Assembly: GCF_001683795.1 (NCBI RefSeq)
Contig: NZ_LIGX01000020.1
Location: 1-64,000 of the forward strand
Source of the DNA: Neoakkermansia glycaniphila
GTDB lineage: Bacteria; Verrucomicrobiota; Verrucomicrobiia; Verrucomicrobiales; Akkermansiaceae
Direction of reading: 5' to 3'
DNA length: 64,000 bases
The first letter of the stretch is position 1. The number at the start of each line of letters is the position of its first letter. The position numbers and the translations under genes were made by a program. Positions 53,764 to 62,913 of the stretch are shown one piece after another. The notes beneath the pieces were generated by a model, which had not been told where the DNA came from, made no database searches, and was given only the letters and a program-made list of their open reading frames with translations.

Positions 53764-54876
53764 CTATTCTCCGGTTTCGCCGCGAAAGCGGACGACCGCA
53801 TCATGCAGGAAGCCTTCTGCGACGAGCCGCTGCGCCTGTTCTTCCGGGATGCCCCGGGATTGGAGGTAGAAGAGCTGTTCTTCATCCATCGGGGAGGTGG
53901 CGCTGCCGTGCGAGCATTTGACTCCGTCCGCCAGAATTTCGAGGCCGGGCAGGGAGTTGATGGAAGCCTGTTCGCTGAGCATCATGTTGCGGTTGGCCTG
54001 GTAGGCGTCCGTCTCATGGGCTCCGGGCTCCACGAGGATCATGCCGGCGAAGGTAGCCGTGGCTGTGTCGCCCACGACGTTTTTGTACAGAAGGTTGCTG
54101 TATGCTCCCGGCGAGGAGTGTATCTGCCGCGTGCGCTGGTCGAGTACACGGCTGCCGTCTACCGCATTGGCGGAGAAGAGTTCGGCACGGGCTTCGCGTC
54201 CGGTAAGCACGCAGGTCGTTTCCTGCCGCGCCCATTCCGTGTGGAGGTGGCGCGTGAGCTGGTTGAGGGTTGCGCCTTCGGCCAGCCTGTATTCGGCTAT
54301 TTCCATGGCGCGGCCCGTGCTGCCGAGTTCCTGCACCAGTTCGTAGGAAAGGGAGGCATGCGGCGCAAGTACGGCTTTCTGCACGCCGACGATCATTTGG
54401 CTGTTGCCGCCGTCTCCCCGGTGGATTTCCCGGATCGTGGCTTTGGAGCCTTCACCCATCAGGATGAGGATGGAAGGGGAGAGCAGTCCCATCTCTCCGC
54501 GTACGGTGCAGGTGATTTCGATGGGGTGTTCGACGATGCAGCCGGGGGCGATCGAGATGCAGAGGCCGCAGACGGGCAGGCTCTGCTGCATGGCGAGGAT
54601 TCTGCCGGAGCCGATGGAGTGGACGGAAGCGAGGTGTTCCAGCTCTTCGGGCTTGCCGAGCGGCTGGATGCTGACTCCCGGCAGTACGGGGCCTGCCAGC
54701 GTGGCGGTTACGGCTTCGTCCGCCACAGGGGGCGGCGTTTGCAGGCGGTCAAGCACGGCGGCCGCATACGCGGCGGGGCGTCCGTAGCGCCAGTCTTCAT
54801 TCAGGCGGTCCGGGGCGGCAAGAGTTTCGGCGCGGGAGGCGGCCTGCTGGCGGAAGTGGTTCAGAGCGTCATTCAT
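53764..54876 (-). CDS. sufD: Fe-S cluster assembly protein SufD
   Basis: SufD forms the SufBC2D scaffold that builds Fe-S clusters. The 370 residues have the right-handed beta-helix core and a C-terminal DGVKCSHGSATSPMDEEQLF, whose His corresponds to the functional SufD His in E. coli (His360). The N-terminal helical part (EDWRYGRPAAYAA) is also typical. It follows sufB by 21 nt and precedes comF. Confidence 0.95.
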   Translation of the reverse strand: MNDALNHFRQQAASRAETLAAPDRLNEDWRYGRPAAYAAAVLDRLQTPPPVADEAVTATLAGPVLPGVSIQPLGKPEELEHLASVHSIGSGRILAMQQSLPVCGLCISIAPGCIVEHPIEITCTVRGEMGLLSPSILILMGEGSKATIREIHRGDGGNSQMIVGVQKAVLAPHASLSYELVQELGSTGRAMEIAEYRLAEGATLNQLTRHLHTEWARQETTCVLTGREARAELFSANAVDGSRVLDQRTRQIHSSPGAYSNLLYKNVVGDTATATFAGMILVEPGAHETDAYQANRNMMLSEQASINSLPGLEILADGVKCSHGSATSPMDEEQLFYLQSRGIPEEQAQRLVAEGFLHDAVVRFRGETGE

Positions 54877-54897
54877 CGTGATAGGTGCCGGAAAGGG

Positions 54898-56301
54898 TTA
54901 ACCGATGCTGTCCTCCATTTCGAGGTCGATCAGGCGGCGCAGCTCCACGGAGTATTCCATCGGGAATTCCTTGACGAGTTCGTTGATGAATCCGTTGACG
55001 GCGAGGGACATGGCCGAGGCTCGCGACAGGCCGCGCTGCTGCATGTAGAAGAGCATTTCTTCGGAGACCTGCGAGACGGAGGCTTCGTGCTGCACCGCGC
55101 TGCGGTTGCCCGTCACGCTGATGGCGGGGTAGGTGTCCGTCCGGCTGTCGGTGTTGATGAGCAGGGCATCGCATTCCGTGTTGTTTTTGCAGCCTTTCAA
55201 TCCCTTGGGGATGACGACCTGGCCGCGGTAGCTCGCCCGGCCCGTGCCGATGCTGATGGATTTGGAGACGACGTTGGAGGTGGTTTCGTCGGCTGCGTGG
55301 ATCATTTTCGCGCCCGTGTCCTGATGCTGCCCGGTGTTGGCCAGGGCGATGGAGATGACTTCGCCGCGCGCCCGGCGGCCTTTCAGCACGACGCCGGGGT
55401 ATTTCATCGTCAGGCCGGAACCGATGTTGCAGTCGATCCAGCGGATTTCCGCGCCTTCGTGCGCGAGTCCGCGCTTGGTGACGAGGTTGAAGACGTTGGA
55501 TGACCAGTTCTGGACGGTCACATATTGAATCTTCGCGTTTTTCATCGCGACGAGTTCGACGACGGCGGAATGCAGGGTCGAGGTATCGAACTGCGGAGCC
55601 GTGCAGCCTTCCATGTACATGATTTCGGAGTCTTCGTCCGCGATGATGAGCGTGCGTTCGAACTGGCCGAAGTTCTCGGAATTGATGCGGAAATAGGCTT
55701 GCAGCGGGTGCTTGAGCTTCACGCCCTTGGGCACGTAGATGAACGAGCCGCCGGAGAAGACGGCGCTGTTCAGCGCGGAGAATTTGTTGTCGCCCACGGG
55801 GATGACCTTGCCGAACCACGGGCGGAAGATTTCTTCATGCTCCATCAGTCCTTCGGTGGAGTTCACGAAGATGACGCCCTGCTTCTGCAGTTCTTCCTTC
55901 ATGTTGTTGTACGCCGTTTCCGAGTCGTACTGCGCGTCCACGCCTGCGAGGAAGGCGCGTTCCTGTTCGGGTACGCCGAGGCGTTCGAAGGTGCGCTTCA
56001 CTTCGTCCGGCACTTCGTCCCAGCTTTTCTTGGGGCGTTCGCCGTGGGCGAGGTAGTAGCGGATGGCGGAGAAGTCGATCTTTTCGAGGTCTTTCGTGGC
56101 CCAGTGGGTGGGCAGGGGCATTTCCTCGAATTTGCGGAGGGCGTTCTGGCGGAATTCGCGTATCCAGTCCTTTTCTCCCTTGACGTTGACGATGTAATCG
56201 ACGGTGTCGGGCGTCAGGCCGTACCCGGCGTCGTACTTGTGTTTTTCCGGGAAGGAGAAGTTCCCCTTCGCCGAGTCGAAACTGAATGGTGATTCGTCCA
56301 T
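54898..56301 (-). CDS. sufB: Fe-S cluster assembly protein SufB
   Basis: SufB is the main scaffold subunit, receiving sulfur from SufS/SufE and building the cluster at the SufB-SufD interface. The 467 residues start [20 protein letters not shown]. The conserved Cys of [14 protein letters not shown] matches the sulfur-accepting region, and [20 protein letters not shown] with [12 protein letters not shown] closes the family signature. It follows sufC by 7 nt. No sufS or sufE is in this window. Confidence 0.97.
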   Translation of the reverse strand: MDESPFSFDSAKGNFSFPEKHKYDAGYGLTPDTVDYIVNVKGEKDWIREFRQNALRKFEEMPLPTHWATKDLEKIDFSAIRYYLAHGERPKKSWDEVPDEVKRTFERLGVPEQERAFLAGVDAQYDSETAYNNMKEELQKQGVIFVNSTEGLMEHEEIFRPWFGKVIPVGDNKFSALNSAVFSGGSFIYVPKGVKLKHPLQAYFRINSENFGQFERTLIIADEDSEIMYMEGCTAPQFDTSTLHSAVVELVAMKNAKIQYVTVQNWSSNVFNLVTKRGLAHEGAEIRWIDCNIGSGLTMKYPGVVLKGRRARGEVISIALANTGQHQDTGAKMIHAADETTSNVVSKSISIGTGRASYRGQVVIPKGLKGCKNNTECDALLINTDSRTDTYPAISVTGNRSAVQHEASVSQVSEEMLFYMQQRGLSRASAMSLAVNGFINELVKEFPMEYSVELRRLIDLEMEDSIG

Positions 56302-56308
56302 GAAGACT

Positions 56309-57055
56309 TTATTGTTCCGTGTTTTTCAGAAACTCGTAGCCGTGCTCTTCCAGCTCGTCCACCAGCTCGTAGCCGCCCGTGCGGACGATTTTGCCGTCCG
56401 ACAGCACATGCACCACATCCGGCTTGATGTATTCGAGCAGCCGCTTGTAGTGCGTGATGACGAGGAAGCTGCGCATCGGCGAGCGCATGGAGTTCACGCC
56501 TTCGGAGACGATGCGGAGGGCGTCGATATCCAGCCCGGAGTCGGTTTCGTCCAGAATGGCGTATGTCGGTTCGAGCATCATCATCTGGAGGATGTCGTTG
56601 CGCTTCTTTTCACCGCCGGAGAAGCCTTCGTTCACGGCGCGGGAGGTGAACTTGCGGGCCATGCCGAGTTTGTCCATCTTCGCATACAGTGTCTTGTAGA
56701 AGGCGACGGCATCCAGCTCTTCTCCTTCGGGCATGCGGGCCTGCATGGCGGCGCGGAGGAAGTTGGCATTGGTGACGCCCGGCACTTCGACGGGGTACTG
56801 GAAGGCGAGGAACAGCCCGGCGCGGCTGCGTTCGTCCACGCTCATGGAGAGCAGGTCGTGGCCGTCCATCGTGGCGCTGCCGCCCGTGACCTCGTAATCT
56901 TCATGTCCGCACAGCACCTTGGAGAGGGTGCTTTTGCCGGAGCCGTTCGGCCCCATGATGGCATGGATTTCTCCCTTGGGGATTTCGAGGTTGATTCCCT
57001 TCAGGATTTCCGTCCCGTGGACGTTGGCGTGCAGATCTTGAATGATGAGACTCAT
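56309..57055 (-). CDS. sufC: Fe-S assembly ATPase SufC
   Basis: SufC is the ABC-type ATPase of the SufBC2D complex. The start [14 protein letters not shown] at 57055 gives 248 residues; the frame to 57250 overlaps the regulator gene. Walker A is [18 protein letters not shown], the Q-loop [12 protein letters not shown], the signature [14 protein letters not shown] and Walker [17 protein letters not shown]. It lies 26 nt downstream of the fur-like gene. Confidence 0.97.
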   Translation of the reverse strand: MSLIIQDLHANVHGTEILKGINLEIPKGEIHAIMGPNGSGKSTLSKVLCGHEDYEVTGGSATMDGHDLLSMSVDERSRAGLFLAFQYPVEVPGVTNANFLRAAMQARMPEGEELDAVAFYKTLYAKMDKLGMARKFTSRAVNEGFSGGEKKRNDILQMMMLEPTYAILDETDSGLDIDALRIVSEGVNSMRSPMRSFLVITHYKRLLEYIKPDVVHVLSDGKIVRTGGYELVDELEEHGYEFLKNTEQ

Positions 57056-57081
57056 GCTTGTGTGGAATGATGTGAAAATGT

Positions 57082-57519
57082 CTATGGTTTGACGATGGAA
57101 CCGCGGAGGGTGATTTCCGCCTCGTTCACGCAGGCGCCCGGAGGCAGATCGATCACATCTTCCAGCAATACGCCCGGTTTCAGCGTGATGTCGTGGATGA
57201 TGCCGGTGTCGATATCCTGAAAGTGTCCGTGTTCTACAAGGTTGGGACAATAACGGGACGGTTCCCGATCAAAATTTACCTGTCTTACAAGGCGATGTTT
57301 GACCAAAGCTTCCAAACAGTTATAAACGGTGGCCAGAGAAATGGACGGCAGGCGCAGTTTCGCACGGCGGAAAACTTCGGCGGCAGTAGGGTGGTCGCGC
57401 TTGTCCATCAACACTTGATACACTTCCTGCCGCTGGCGGGTAAGGCGCAATCCTGAAACCGTCGGCAGGATGGAATCTTTGCGTTTGGCTGCGGAGATGG
57501 GGAAAGATGAAGAGTTCAT
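57082..57519 (-). CDS. Fur-family regulator heading the suf operon
   Basis: This 145-residue protein has the Fur winged helix ([40 protein letters not shown]). Metal-site residues are recognisable in [16 protein letters not shown]. The structural-zinc CxxC pairs found in most Fur, Zur and PerR proteins are absent. The start at 57519 is the usual N-terminus; the longer frame to 57828 runs into the divergent GH110 gene. Its position before sufCBD suggests control of Fe-S assembly by iron or peroxide. A 15-bp imperfect dyad, GAAAA-tcaag-TTTTC (57558-57572), lies in its upstream region and could be an operator. Confidence 0.88.
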   Translation of the reverse strand: MNSSSFPISAAKRKDSILPTVSGLRLTRQRQEVYQVLMDKRDHPTAAEVFRRAKLRLPSISLATVYNCLEALVKHRLVRQVNFDREPSRYCPNLVEHGHFQDIDTGIIHDITLKPGVLLEDVIDLPPGACVNEAEITLRGSIVKP

Positions 57520-57557
57520 GGCCTGAATTTCTGCACGAATGTAGTCTTTTTTAGAAT

Positions 57558-57572
57558 GAAAATCAAGTTTTC
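57558..57572. promoter_or_regulatory. Dyad GAAAA-N5-TTTTC between the suf regulator and GH110 genes
   Basis: This 5-bp perfect inverted repeat with 5-nt spacer sits 39 bp upstream of the regulator ATG and 58 bp upstream of the GH110 ATG. It may be an operator; it is short and AT-rich. Confidence 0.3.
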
Positions 57573-57594
57573 GCTGACGATAAGACGTTTTTTC

Positions 57595-57623
57595 TTGTGC
57601 CACAACGGCCAGACGCATACGAT
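57595..57623 (+). promoter_or_regulatory. Candidate promoter of the GH110 gene
   Basis: TTGTGC (57595-57600), a 17-bp spacer and TACGAT (57618-57623) predict a start near 57630, which is the chosen ATG itself. Confidence 0.4.
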
Positions 57624-57629
57624 ACCGGC

Positions 57630-59876
57630 ATGATACGCTTTCTATTATTATGCGGTTGCAGTTTGCAGGCAAATGCCGCAGTACAGGAAACGCAGCTCGA
57701 CAGCCTTCCCGGCACGGCGATGACTTGCGGGTGGGAAGGCCGCCCGGTTCGGCCGGGGAAATCCGTCTCCGGAGAAGCCATGAGAATCGGCGGCAGGACT
57801 TTTGAACGGGGGCTTGGCACGCATGCACCCTCCGCAGGTACGCTGAAGCTCGACGGCAAGGCCGGCCGCTTTCTGGCGGAGGTAGGCGTGGATGCCTCCC
57901 AGGCGAAGGGGACGGTTCGGTTCCGGGTGAAGGGCAACGGCAAAACGCTTTTCGAGAGCGGCATACTCAAGGGAGGCGATGAGCCGGTATCGGTTGACGT
58001 ACCGTTGCAAGGCGTGCGCCGCCTCGAACTGGAAGTGGACGACGGGGGAGACGGCAGGGATTTCGACCACGCGAACTGGGGCAATGCACGCCTTGTTTAC
58101 GATGGGGCGGTTCCGGTATGGATGAATCCCGGAGAATCTTCCAACGATGAGACGGTTTACCCCGCTGCCTCCCGGCGCACGCTTTCCAAAGGGAATACGG
58201 TTCGCTACATCGATCCGCAACGCGGCGACGACCGGGCGAGCGGACTTTCCTCCGGCAAGGCATGGAAGAGCATGGCTCCGGCGAATGCCCTGACGCTGGC
58301 GCCGGGCGATACGCTGGTGATTGCTCCCGGCACGCACGATTATTCCCTGATTGCCTCCGGCTGCGGCACGGAGAAGGACAATATCACTTTGAGATTTCTT
58401 CCGGGGAGGCATGTGTTCGCCTACGGCAATCTGGCGACGGACAAACTGCATATTTCCAACACGAACGACAGGCCCTACCAGCCGAAAAGCATCGCCCTGC
58501 GGCTCGACGGGATGAAAAACGTACGGCTGGAAGGCAAGGGAGCCGAGATTCTGCTCGCAGGCAAGTCGATCTACATGATGGCGGACGGCTGCGACGGCGT
58601 CACTCTGGAAGGCCTGACCTTCGACTACCTGCATCCCACCGTCTGCGAATTCAAGGTCGAATCCATCGACGGGCAAACGATGGATATCTCCATCGCTCCC
58701 GACTACGGGTACGAACTGAACGACGGCAAGCTGACATGGAAAGGGCCGGGCTGGCAGTTCCCGCTCGGAGGCTACATGAAGGTGTTCGACCCGGAGCAGG
58801 GCGTATTCTCCGGCTCCTTCTCGCCCAACGGCACCCGCATCGAAGAACTCTCTCCCGGCAGGCTCCGCGTGCATTACCTCTCCGGTTCGCCGACGCTCAA
58901 ACCGGGGCAGGTCGTCCAGAACCGGGATATTACGCGCGACTGCGTCGGTTTCCTGCAAAGAAACAGCCGCAATCTGAAGTGGAAGGATTGCTCGATCCAT
59001 GCCATCCACGGCATGGGGGTCGTCTCCCAGTTCTGCGAGAACCTGAGCTTCGATCGCCTGAATGTCGCGCCGCGCAAGGGTTCTCCCCGCACGAACGTGA
59101 CATGGGCGGACATTCTGCATTTCTCGGGCTGCAAGGGGCGCATCTCCGTGCGCGACTGTTTTCTTTCCGCTGCGCACGACGATGCCATCAACGTACACGG
59201 CACCCATCTCCGCATCGTGCAGCAGCCCGCTCCGAACAAGGTCGTAGTGCAGTTCATGCATCCCCAGACATTCGGTATCGACGGTTTCCACCCCGGCGAC
59301 GAGGTTGAATTCATCCGGGGAGACAGCCTTGTGTCCTTCGGCTCGAACAAGGTGCAGAAGGTTGACAGGCTCGACGACAGGAAAATGGCCCTCACCTTGC
59401 AAAAGCCCGCTCCCTCCGGCATACGTCCGACCGATGCTCTGGAGAACGTGACGTGGACGCCCTCCGTCCACGTCTCCGGAACGACGGTGCGCCATATTCC
59501 GACGCGGGGATTCCTGCTGACGACGCGCCGCCCGGTGGTGGTCGAGAACTGCCGGTTCATCCGCACGGGCATGCCCGGCATTCTGGTGGAGGATGATGCT
59601 TCCGGCTGGTACGAATCGGGCATGGTGAAGGATATGACGATCCGGGGCAATACCTTTGTGGAATGCGCCGAACCTGTCATTCACATCAATCCGCACGCAA
59701 CAAAATCCGAAGGCCCCGTGCACAGCAATATCAGGATCGAAAACAACCGTTTCGAACTGAAGGGCGGCACAGCCGTGCGCTCCCACCATGCCGACAAGGT
59801 GACGGTGAAGGGCAATACGTATATCCGGCAGGGAAAGCCCTCGGCTGAAAAGGATTGCGTGCGGATCGATTCCTGA
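57630..59876 (+). CDS. Secreted GH110 alpha-galactosidase with NPCBM domain
   Basis: This 748-residue protein begins with a short signal peptide (MIRFLLLCGCSLQANAA). Residues about 25-140 are an NPCBM carbohydrate-binding domain (FERGLGTHAPSAGTLKLDGK). The rest is the GH110 parallel beta-helix: FLQRNSRNLKWKDCSIHAIH, ILHFSGCKGRISVRDCFLSA and AAHDDAINVHGTHLRI, in which the Asp pair is the catalytic site. GH110 enzymes cleave alpha-1,3-linked galactose, including the blood-group B antigen; some cleave linear alpha-1,3-Gal too. Which applies is not decided by sequence alone. An upstream in-frame ATG at 57597 overlaps the promoter. Confidence 0.93.
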   Translation: MIRFLLLCGCSLQANAAVQETQLDSLPGTAMTCGWEGRPVRPGKSVSGEAMRIGGRTFERGLGTHAPSAGTLKLDGKAGRFLAEVGVDASQAKGTVRFRVKGNGKTLFESGILKGGDEPVSVDVPLQGVRRLELEVDDGGDGRDFDHANWGNARLVYDGAVPVWMNPGESSNDETVYPAASRRTLSKGNTVRYIDPQRGDDRASGLSSGKAWKSMAPANALTLAPGDTLVIAPGTHDYSLIASGCGTEKDNITLRFLPGRHVFAYGNLATDKLHISNTNDRPYQPKSIALRLDGMKNVRLEGKGAEILLAGKSIYMMADGCDGVTLEGLTFDYLHPTVCEFKVESIDGQTMDISIAPDYGYELNDGKLTWKGPGWQFPLGGYMKVFDPEQGVFSGSFSPNGTRIEELSPGRLRVHYLSGSPTLKPGQVVQNRDITRDCVGFLQRNSRNLKWKDCSIHAIHGMGVVSQFCENLSFDRLNVAPRKGSPRTNVTWADILHFSGCKGRISVRDCFLSAAHDDAINVHGTHLRIVQQPAPNKVVVQFMHPQTFGIDGFHPGDEVEFIRGDSLVSFGSNKVQKVDRLDDRKMALTLQKPAPSGIRPTDALENVTWTPSVHVSGTTVRHIPTRGFLLTTRRPVVVENCRFIRTGMPGILVEDDASGWYESGMVKDMTIRGNTFVECAEPVIHINPHATKSEGPVHSNIRIENNRFELKGGTAVRSHHADKVTVKGNTYIRQGKPSAEKDCVRIDS

Positions 59877-59886
59877 CGGAACGGCC

Positions 59887-61224
59887 TCACCGCTTGCGAA
59901 GGCTGGCCGGAAGGATTTTCATCTGGTCGCGGTACTTGGCGATGGTTCGCCGCGCCACGGTAACGCCTTGCGCTGCGAGGGCGGCTTCTATCTTGGCATC
60001 GCTCAGGGGCTTGGCGGGATTCTCCTCGTCGACGAGCTTCCTGATGCGCGCCTGAATGGCCTGCGGGCTGAGCGCGTCGCCGTCTCCGTCGTGCTGCGGC
60101 AGCGCAGTCTGGAAGAACGAGCGCAGTTCGTAGATGCCGTGGCTGCACAACAGGTATTTGTGGCTGACGGCGCGGGAGACGGTGGAGGGATGAATCTCCA
60201 GTGCATGCGCCACGTCTTCCATTCGCATCGGGGCGAGATGGTCCTTCCCTTCGAGGAAGAAGGGTTCCTGCCGCCGGACGATTTCCCGGGCGATCGTCAG
60301 AATGGTTTCCTGCCTGTCGGTGATGGATTTGATGAACTCGCGCCCTTCCCGGAAACAGCGGCTTAGGTAGGCACGCAGTTCCGCATCCTCGGCATGTTCG
60401 GACAACATCTCGCGGTAGGCGCTGCTGATGGAGAGTTTCGGAATGTGTTCGCCCGTCAGGGAGACGTGCAAGCCGCCGTTCTTGCCTTTTTCGACGATCA
60501 GGTCGGGCGTGACGGACGGGTTCGCCTCGCGGGCGAAGCCTGCTCCCGGATCGGGGTTCAGGCGAGTGATGCGCTGTACGGCAGCCTGTATCTCGTCCTC
60601 GTCCGCGCCGAGGGTGCGTGAGGCATCCGCATAGCGGTGGCGTACCAGATCATCCCAGCAGTCACGCAGAAGGCGGCCGGGCAGGGAATCCTCCTCCCCA
60701 GCCTGCCGGAGCTGGATCAACAGGGAATCCCGCAGATCGCGCGCCCCGACGCCCGGAGGGTCGAGATCCTGCACGATGCCAAGGGCTTCCTCCAGAATTT
60801 TCGGGGCAATGCCGTTGCGGACGGCTATCTCTTCAGGGCTGTCTTCGAAAAAGCCCCGATGGTCCAGCTCGCCGATCAAATCCAGAGCCGCCCGTGCGAT
60901 CGGGGGAGCGATGCCTGAACGGGCGACCTGTTCTTCAAGATGCTCGGTCAGGGAAAGTTCTTCGCTGAGCGAATTCATGAGCAACTCGTGGCGTTCGGCA
61001 GCGGCTGTACCGTCCGAAGGGGACGATGCTTCCCAGCCGTCGTCATCGTGCCGGGGATCCTCGCGGGGCGTATCTTCCTCCAACACGGGATTGGCCGCCA
61101 TGGCCTGTTGCACGATCTGCGACAACTCCATGGATGAAGCCTGCAGGGTGCGCATGAAGAGCTGCATGGAGGCTCCCGCCACCATGGACTGCTTCATTCC
61201 CTGCTGCATGCCCGCATGACTCAT
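59887..61224 (-). CDS. rpoN: RNA polymerase sigma-54 factor RpoN
   Basis: RpoN directs transcription from -24/-12 promoters with enhancer-binding ATPases. The ATG at 61224 (MSHAGMQQGMKQSMVAGASM) gives 445 residues; a GTG at 61233 is possible. The C-terminal RpoN box is ARRTIAKYRDQMKI (canonical ARRTVAKYRE). The HTH includes EIHPSTVSRAVSHKYL. Region I is degenerate: the Q-rich leader is Met-rich and the usual LQLTPQL-like string is MQLFMRTLQASSMELSQIVQ. No enhancer-binding protein gene is in this window. Confidence 0.93.
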   Translation of the reverse strand: MSHAGMQQGMKQSMVAGASMQLFMRTLQASSMELSQIVQQAMAANPVLEEDTPREDPRHDDDGWEASSPSDGTAAAERHELLMNSLSEELSLTEHLEEQVARSGIAPPIARAALDLIGELDHRGFFEDSPEEIAVRNGIAPKILEEALGIVQDLDPPGVGARDLRDSLLIQLRQAGEEDSLPGRLLRDCWDDLVRHRYADASRTLGADEDEIQAAVQRITRLNPDPGAGFAREANPSVTPDLIVEKGKNGGLHVSLTGEHIPKLSISSAYREMLSEHAEDAELRAYLSRCFREGREFIKSITDRQETILTIAREIVRRQEPFFLEGKDHLAPMRMEDVAHALEIHPSTVSRAVSHKYLLCSHGIYELRSFFQTALPQHDGDGDALSPQAIQARIRKLVDEENPAKPLSDAKIEAALAAQGVTVARRTIAKYRDQMKILPASLRKR

Positions 61225-61329
61225 CCCCGGCACTATACCGGATGAGGCATGAAGCGAAAAGGGGATTCTGCGTCAAAAGCGAAACAATGGCAGGATGGAA
61301 CGCCATGCCCGTTTCTACCTGAAAGAAGA

Positions 61330-61737
61330 TCAGGCAAGCAGGGTGCGGAATTTTTCCCTCTCCTCTTCGGTGTAGGGTACGACGGCGAACCCGCCGTTTT
61401 CCTCCTGCTTTCCGGTGCGAACTGTCACGATGCGCACCTGGGCGCAGTGGTCGCCGCCGCGGCGGATGTCGAACCGCCAGTGCAGGGAGCTGTTGCCGAT
61501 GCGGTCGAAAATGGCTTCGACGGCAATCTCATCGTTGAAATGCAGCGGAAGATGGTAATCCGCCTCCACATGGACGCGGGGCAGCATGTAGGGCGAAGGG
61601 TAGGCAGCCAGTCCGAGCGAGAGGAGAGCCTGCAGCTCCGCTTCTTCGGCAAAGCGCAGATAATTGGAGAAATGGACGATGCCTCCGGCATCCGTCTCGT
61701 AAAAGGAGATCCTTCGATGATGGGTGAATGGCGGCAT
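61330..61737 (-). CDS. Hotdog-fold acyl-CoA thioesterase
   Basis: This 135-residue protein starts at MPPFTHHRRISFYETDAGGI; the frame to 61872 has a poor head. The signature ISFYETDAGGIVHFSNYLRF is the 4HBT/YbgC active region with Asp and the GIVHFSN loop. It should hydrolyse a small acyl-CoA. It lies between a membrane-protein gene and rpoN, 13 nt after the former. It is distinct in sequence from the thioesterase at 49098-49544. Confidence 0.9.
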   Translation of the reverse strand: MPPFTHHRRISFYETDAGGIVHFSNYLRFAEEAELQALLSLGLAAYPSPYMLPRVHVEADYHLPLHFNDEIAVEAIFDRIGNSSLHWRFDIRRGGDHCAQVRIVTVRTGKQEENGGFAVVPYTEEEREKFRTLLA

Positions 61738-61750
61738 ACGGGGAAACAGG

Positions 61751-62881
61751 TCAGAATTCTTCTTCCTTCTTGCGCGGCGGGTTCCAACCCGTATCGGTGG
61801 AAATGGCGTTCCAGACCTTCGGTTCGTGGCGTTCGCGTGCCAGCCATACGGGAATCGTGCTCCAGGCTGCATCGATATTCACGATGCGGTCCTTGCGCGC
61901 GCCCATGGTATCCCAGTTCAGTTCAAGGCCCGTCTGTTTTTGTCCATCGTCGAGAGAAAGGAATTTCTCACGGGAAGCACCTTCTTCAAGTCCCGGGGAA
62001 AGCACCTGTGCGCGGTACTCGGGGTTCATTTTGTCCAGTTCGAGAAAATCGTTGATTTCCTTGCGTGTCTTGCCGGTGAAAAGCTGGTTGGCGTCGGCCT
62101 CGTGGAAAATGCGGAGAGCTGCATGGACGGCGCGGTTCGTGGCGAGCTTTCGGCCGCCGGATGCATGCGTATATTCGCGCAGGGCGGCGACATCGCGGCG
62201 CATGGCGCCTTCGGAACCGCCGGAACCCAGCCAGAAGGCGAAGGGCCAGATGACGAGAATGGCGAGCAGCACAAGCGTCTGCCGCGTCCGTGTGCGGGAA
62301 ATGCTCAACATGGCCTGCGCCAGCACCCCCCAGCGCTGCACCAGCTCGCGGTCGGACATGCCGAAGAGGAACCTCGCCTGAGCTTTGGGCTGTTCCTGAA
62401 GGATTGTCTGGATTGTCTTACCGCGTGAAGGTGCGATGGAGTCGATGGGCTGGGCGTCCTCGGTGGACACCTTGTCACGCGGAGGAGCCATCATGGGCAG
62501 TACCATAATGCGGATGAAGGCGCTGAAGGCGATGAACAAAGTCAGCAGGCCGAGGCCGCGCGCCATCATGATATCTTCCGCATCATGCGTCGGGAACACA
62601 TATTCGGGAGCCATCAGGTACAGAATGGGCAGAGACAGATAAACCAGCAGCCAGGCGATGACCAGACCGGCGAACCACGTCATGTTGCGGGCTTTGCCGA
62701 ACCATGCCAGAGCCTCCATGGCAAGCACAATCACCGCCAGACCGATAAACATCTGGAACGGAAGGGAATCGGCAGGCCGACCGGAGGAGAACAAGGCTGT
62801 CGGATAGGAAACCATGCAGACGCCTCCGAGCGCCAGTACGGCGATGAGGCCGCTTTTCCACCATTGGGGTCCCTGATTCAT
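61751..62881 (-). CDS. Polytopic membrane protein, unknown function
   Basis: This 376-residue protein starts at MNQGPQWWKSGLIAVLALGG. It has five predicted membrane segments at about 10-28, 40-58, 68-88, 108-128 and 198-216. The last 160 residues look soluble and helical, with many charged residues. A cytoplasmic loop near 130-165 links segments four and five. No family motif is recognised. It lies between ogt (33 nt before) and a thioesterase (13 nt after), consistent with one transcript. Confidence 0.75.
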   Translation of the reverse strand: MNQGPQWWKSGLIAVLALGGVCMVSYPTALFSSGRPADSLPFQMFIGLAVIVLAMEALAWFGKARNMTWFAGLVIAWLLVYLSLPILYLMAPEYVFPTHDAEDIMMARGLGLLTLFIAFSAFIRIMVLPMMAPPRDKVSTEDAQPIDSIAPSRGKTIQTILQEQPKAQARFLFGMSDRELVQRWGVLAQAMLSISRTRTRQTLVLLAILVIWPFAFWLGSGGSEGAMRRDVAALREYTHASGGRKLATNRAVHAALRIFHEADANQLFTGKTRKEINDFLELDKMNPEYRAQVLSPGLEEGASREKFLSLDDGQKQTGLELNWDTMGARKDRIVNIDAAWSTIPVWLARERHEPKVWNAISTDTGWNPPRKKEEEF

Positions 62882-62913
62882 GGGCGGTATTGTATCGTTG
62901 CTCCGAATGGATG

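Noticed and set aside
57648..59789. 713-residue minus-strand open frame opposite GH110
   Set aside because: It is antisense to a well-supported enzyme and would overlap its whole length; no motif is visible.
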